Source: Site-B1 sp963722665
GTDB lineage: Bacteria > Bacteroidota > Bacteroidia > Flavobacteriales > Flavobacteriaceae
Direction of reading: 5' to 3'
Assembly (NCBI GenBank): GCA_963722665.1
Contig: CAVRNW010000022.1
Coordinates: 1 to 64,000 of the forward strand
DNA: 64,000 nucleotides
The position numbers and the translations under genes are program-made. Numbering within the stretch: position 1 is the stretch's first letter; every line of letters starts with the position of its first letter. Shown here one piece after another: positions 62,549 through 64,000 of this stretch. The notes under the pieces were generated by a model that did not search any database, had not been told where the DNA came from, and saw only the letters and a list, made by a program, of their open reading frames with translations.

Positions 62549-64000
62549 ATGCCTATATTAAGGGTTAGCTGGTTACTTTGTTGCTTTTTTTTGTTCTTTA
62601 AAGCATATAGCTCTTCAAATCCGGGAAGTACACCTTTTGTTACAACCTGGAAAACTGACAACAATGGAGATTCAAATAGTAATCAAATAATTATACCAAC
62701 AACCGGAACAGGTTACAGTTATACCGTAGATTGGGGAGATGGCACTCAGTCGGCCAATGAAACCGGTAATGCCATACATACTTATGCGAGTCCGGGCATT
62801 TATACCGTAAGTATAACTGGTGACTTCCCAAGAATTTTCTTTAATGGTACCGGTGATATAGACAAAATAATAAGCATTGATCAATGGGGAGATAATCTTT
62901 GGGATTCCATGCTTGGAGCTTTCCGTGGGTGCGGAAATTTGGAAGGGAATTTTTCAGATAGTCCAAATTTATCTCAGGTTTCTAGTATGTCCTACATGTT
63001 CTATGATGCGGATGAGTTCAATACATATATTGGCGACTGGGAGGTAAGTAATATAACGGATATGTCCTTTTTATTCTCTGGAGCTTTGGACTTTAATCAG
63101 GATATTGGTAATTGGGATGTGAGTAATGTAACTAATATGGCACATATGTTTGATAGCGCGACATCATTTAATCAGGATATTGGTAACTGGGATGTGAGCA
63201 ATGTTATAAATATGTCCAACATGTTTTATTATACTATTTCATTTTCTCAAAGTCTTGATAATTGGAATGTAAGTAGCGTAGAGGATATGTCTTATATGTT
63301 TACAAGAGCTAATTCGTTTAATGGTGCAATAGGAAATTGGATTGTAAGTAATGTACAGGATATGTCCTATATGTTTTTTGATGCAGTTTCATTTAATCAG
63401 GATATAGGAAATTGGGATGTTAGTATTGTACAGGATATGTCTTATATGTTTACTTCAGCTGTATCTTTTGATCAGAATATTGGAAACTGGAATGTAAGCA
63501 ATGTTTCTAATATGGCTGTTATGTTTTTTGAAGCTATTTCGTTCAATCAGGATATTAGTTCATGGAACCTTAATAATGTAGTTGATATGTCCAATATGTT
63601 TGAAGAAGCTTTATCCTTCAATCATGATATCGGTAGCTGGGATGTTAGTAATGTATTAGATATGTCTTCAATGTTTTCAGGAGCTATTTCATTTGATCAG
63701 GATATAGGTAATTGGGATGTTAGTAATGTAATTGATATGTCCGATATGTTTGAAGGGGTCACGCTTTCGGCTACTAATTATGATGGGCTATTGATTGGAT
63801 GGAACTCAGGGAATTTGCAACTTAATGTTTCTTTTAGCGGAGGTCTTAGCCAATATTGTGAAGGTGCATCTGCCCGAGAAAATATGATTGCAAACAGCAA
63901 TTGGCAAATTACCGATGGAGGTACATCAGGACCAACAATAGATGAGTTGTCTGATTTGTCTGTGCCTAATTTTTATGTTTTGCCCGTAATAGCAGGAATA
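62549..64000 (+). CDS. BspA-type DUF285 repeat surface protein (partial at window end)
   Basis: 484 codons are visible; the gene runs past the window end. A signal peptide (LLCCFFLFFKAYS) is followed by a PKD-like or unique domain (SYTVDWGDGTQSANETGNAIHTYASPGIYTVSI). Ten tandem repeats then run from 62987 to 63736, each exactly 25 residues (75 bp) of the form MSxMFxxAxxFNQDIGNWDV-SNVxD, and a capping unit LLIGWNSGN follows. DUF285 repeats form parallel-strand solenoids and are used for adhesion or, in Bacteroidota, as cargo ahead of a secretion C-terminal domain. The C-terminus is not seen. Confidence 0.9.
   Translation, partial: MPILRVSWLLCCFFLFFKAYSSSNPGSTPFVTTWKTDNNGDSNSNQIIIPTTGTGYSYTVDWGDGTQSANETGNAIHTYASPGIYTVSITGDFPRIFFNGTGDIDKIISIDQWGDNLWDSMLGAFRGCGNLEGNFSDSPNLSQVSSMSYMFYDADEFNTYIGDWEVSNITDMSFLFSGALDFNQDIGNWDVSNVTNMAHMFDSATSFNQDIGNWDVSNVINMSNMFYYTISFSQSLDNWNVSSVEDMSYMFTRANSFNGAIGNWIVSNVQDMSYMFFDAVSFNQDIGNWDVSIVQDMSYMFTSAVSFDQNIGNWNVSNVSNMAVMFFEAISFNQDISSWNLNNVVDMSNMFEEALSFNHDIGSWDVSNVLDMSSMFSGAISFDQDIGNWDVSNVIDMSDMFEGVTLSATNYDGLLIGWNSGNLQLNVSFSGGLSQYCEGASARENMIANSNWQITDGGTSGPTIDELSDLSVPNFYVLPVIAGI

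Noticed and set aside
62672..62884. Minus-strand frame opposite the DUF285 gene
   Set aside because: The plus-strand gene is strongly supported and this frame has no start context.

Overview
The window looks like the chromosome of a marine, polysaccharide-degrading member of the Flavobacteriaceae (Bacteroidota). Supporting signs are AT-rich DNA, TAnnTTTG-type -7 promoter boxes, a SusC/SusD pair with a Reg_prop/Y_Y_Y/LuxR regulator, many short lipoproteins, GH16, GH130 and PL7-like enzymes, and an octaheme cytochrome with TPRs. No rRNA, tRNA, CRISPR array or complete insertion sequence was recognised.

Layout. (1) 0-9 kb is accessory DNA. It holds broken genes (Tat-signal epimerase, HNH nuclease, DUF2779), an AbiE-like HTH/nucleotidyltransferase pair lying between two identical 130-bp pieces of a DUF2188 gene, two small lipoproteins and a ParDE module. 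(2) 9-18.3 kb is a carbohydrate ABC-importer locus: AraC regulator, binding protein, two permeases, GH130, an alpha/alpha-barrel protein, a second GH130 and an MsmK-type ATPase. Full sugar ABC importers are unusual in a phylum that relies on SusCD. (3) 18.3-22.9 kb is a mobile-looking stretch: mobile mystery proteins A and B, a lyase-like lipoprotein and a class II Fic protein, separated by four arrays of 7-bp repeats. (4) 23-39 kb is a co-directional block: membrane-bound regulator, SusC, SusD, a lipoprotein fusing a glycerophosphodiesterase to a GH16 glucanase, an EEP-family phosphohydrolase, a sulfatase, then glpD, glpK and glpF. The inferred scheme is that a glycerophosphate-bearing (possibly sulfated) glycan or glycolipid is bound by SusCD, cut at the cell surface, and its glycerol or glycerol-3-phosphate is taken up and oxidised. 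(5) 39-41.5 kb encodes an octaheme c-type cytochrome with HEAT/TPR repeats. (6) 41.8-58.4 kb carries about 21 genes, all on the minus strand and mostly small and unrelated. They are separated by recurring intergenic elements with inverted ends (TGYCAACG ... GTGTTGGCA, or ACAAC ... GTTGT types). It resembles an integron or gene-cassette array, although no integrase is visible here. Embedded in it is a true operon for nitric-oxide/iron-sulfur stress (hemerythrin, DUF1858/DUF2249, NnrS-like, DUF59, Rrf2) preceded by a long perfect inverted repeat. (7) 58.8-64 kb holds an N5-(carboxyethyl)ornithine synthase-like gene, an SDR, a SnoaL-like lipoprotein, a DUF2200 protein and the start of a surface protein with ten exact-length 25-residue DUF285 repeats, which runs off the end.

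Data quality. At least a dozen one-base frame breaks occur, about half of them at A, C or G runs, so several genes called broken here are probably intact in the organism. Function assignments come from motif and family recognition by eye; no searches were run.
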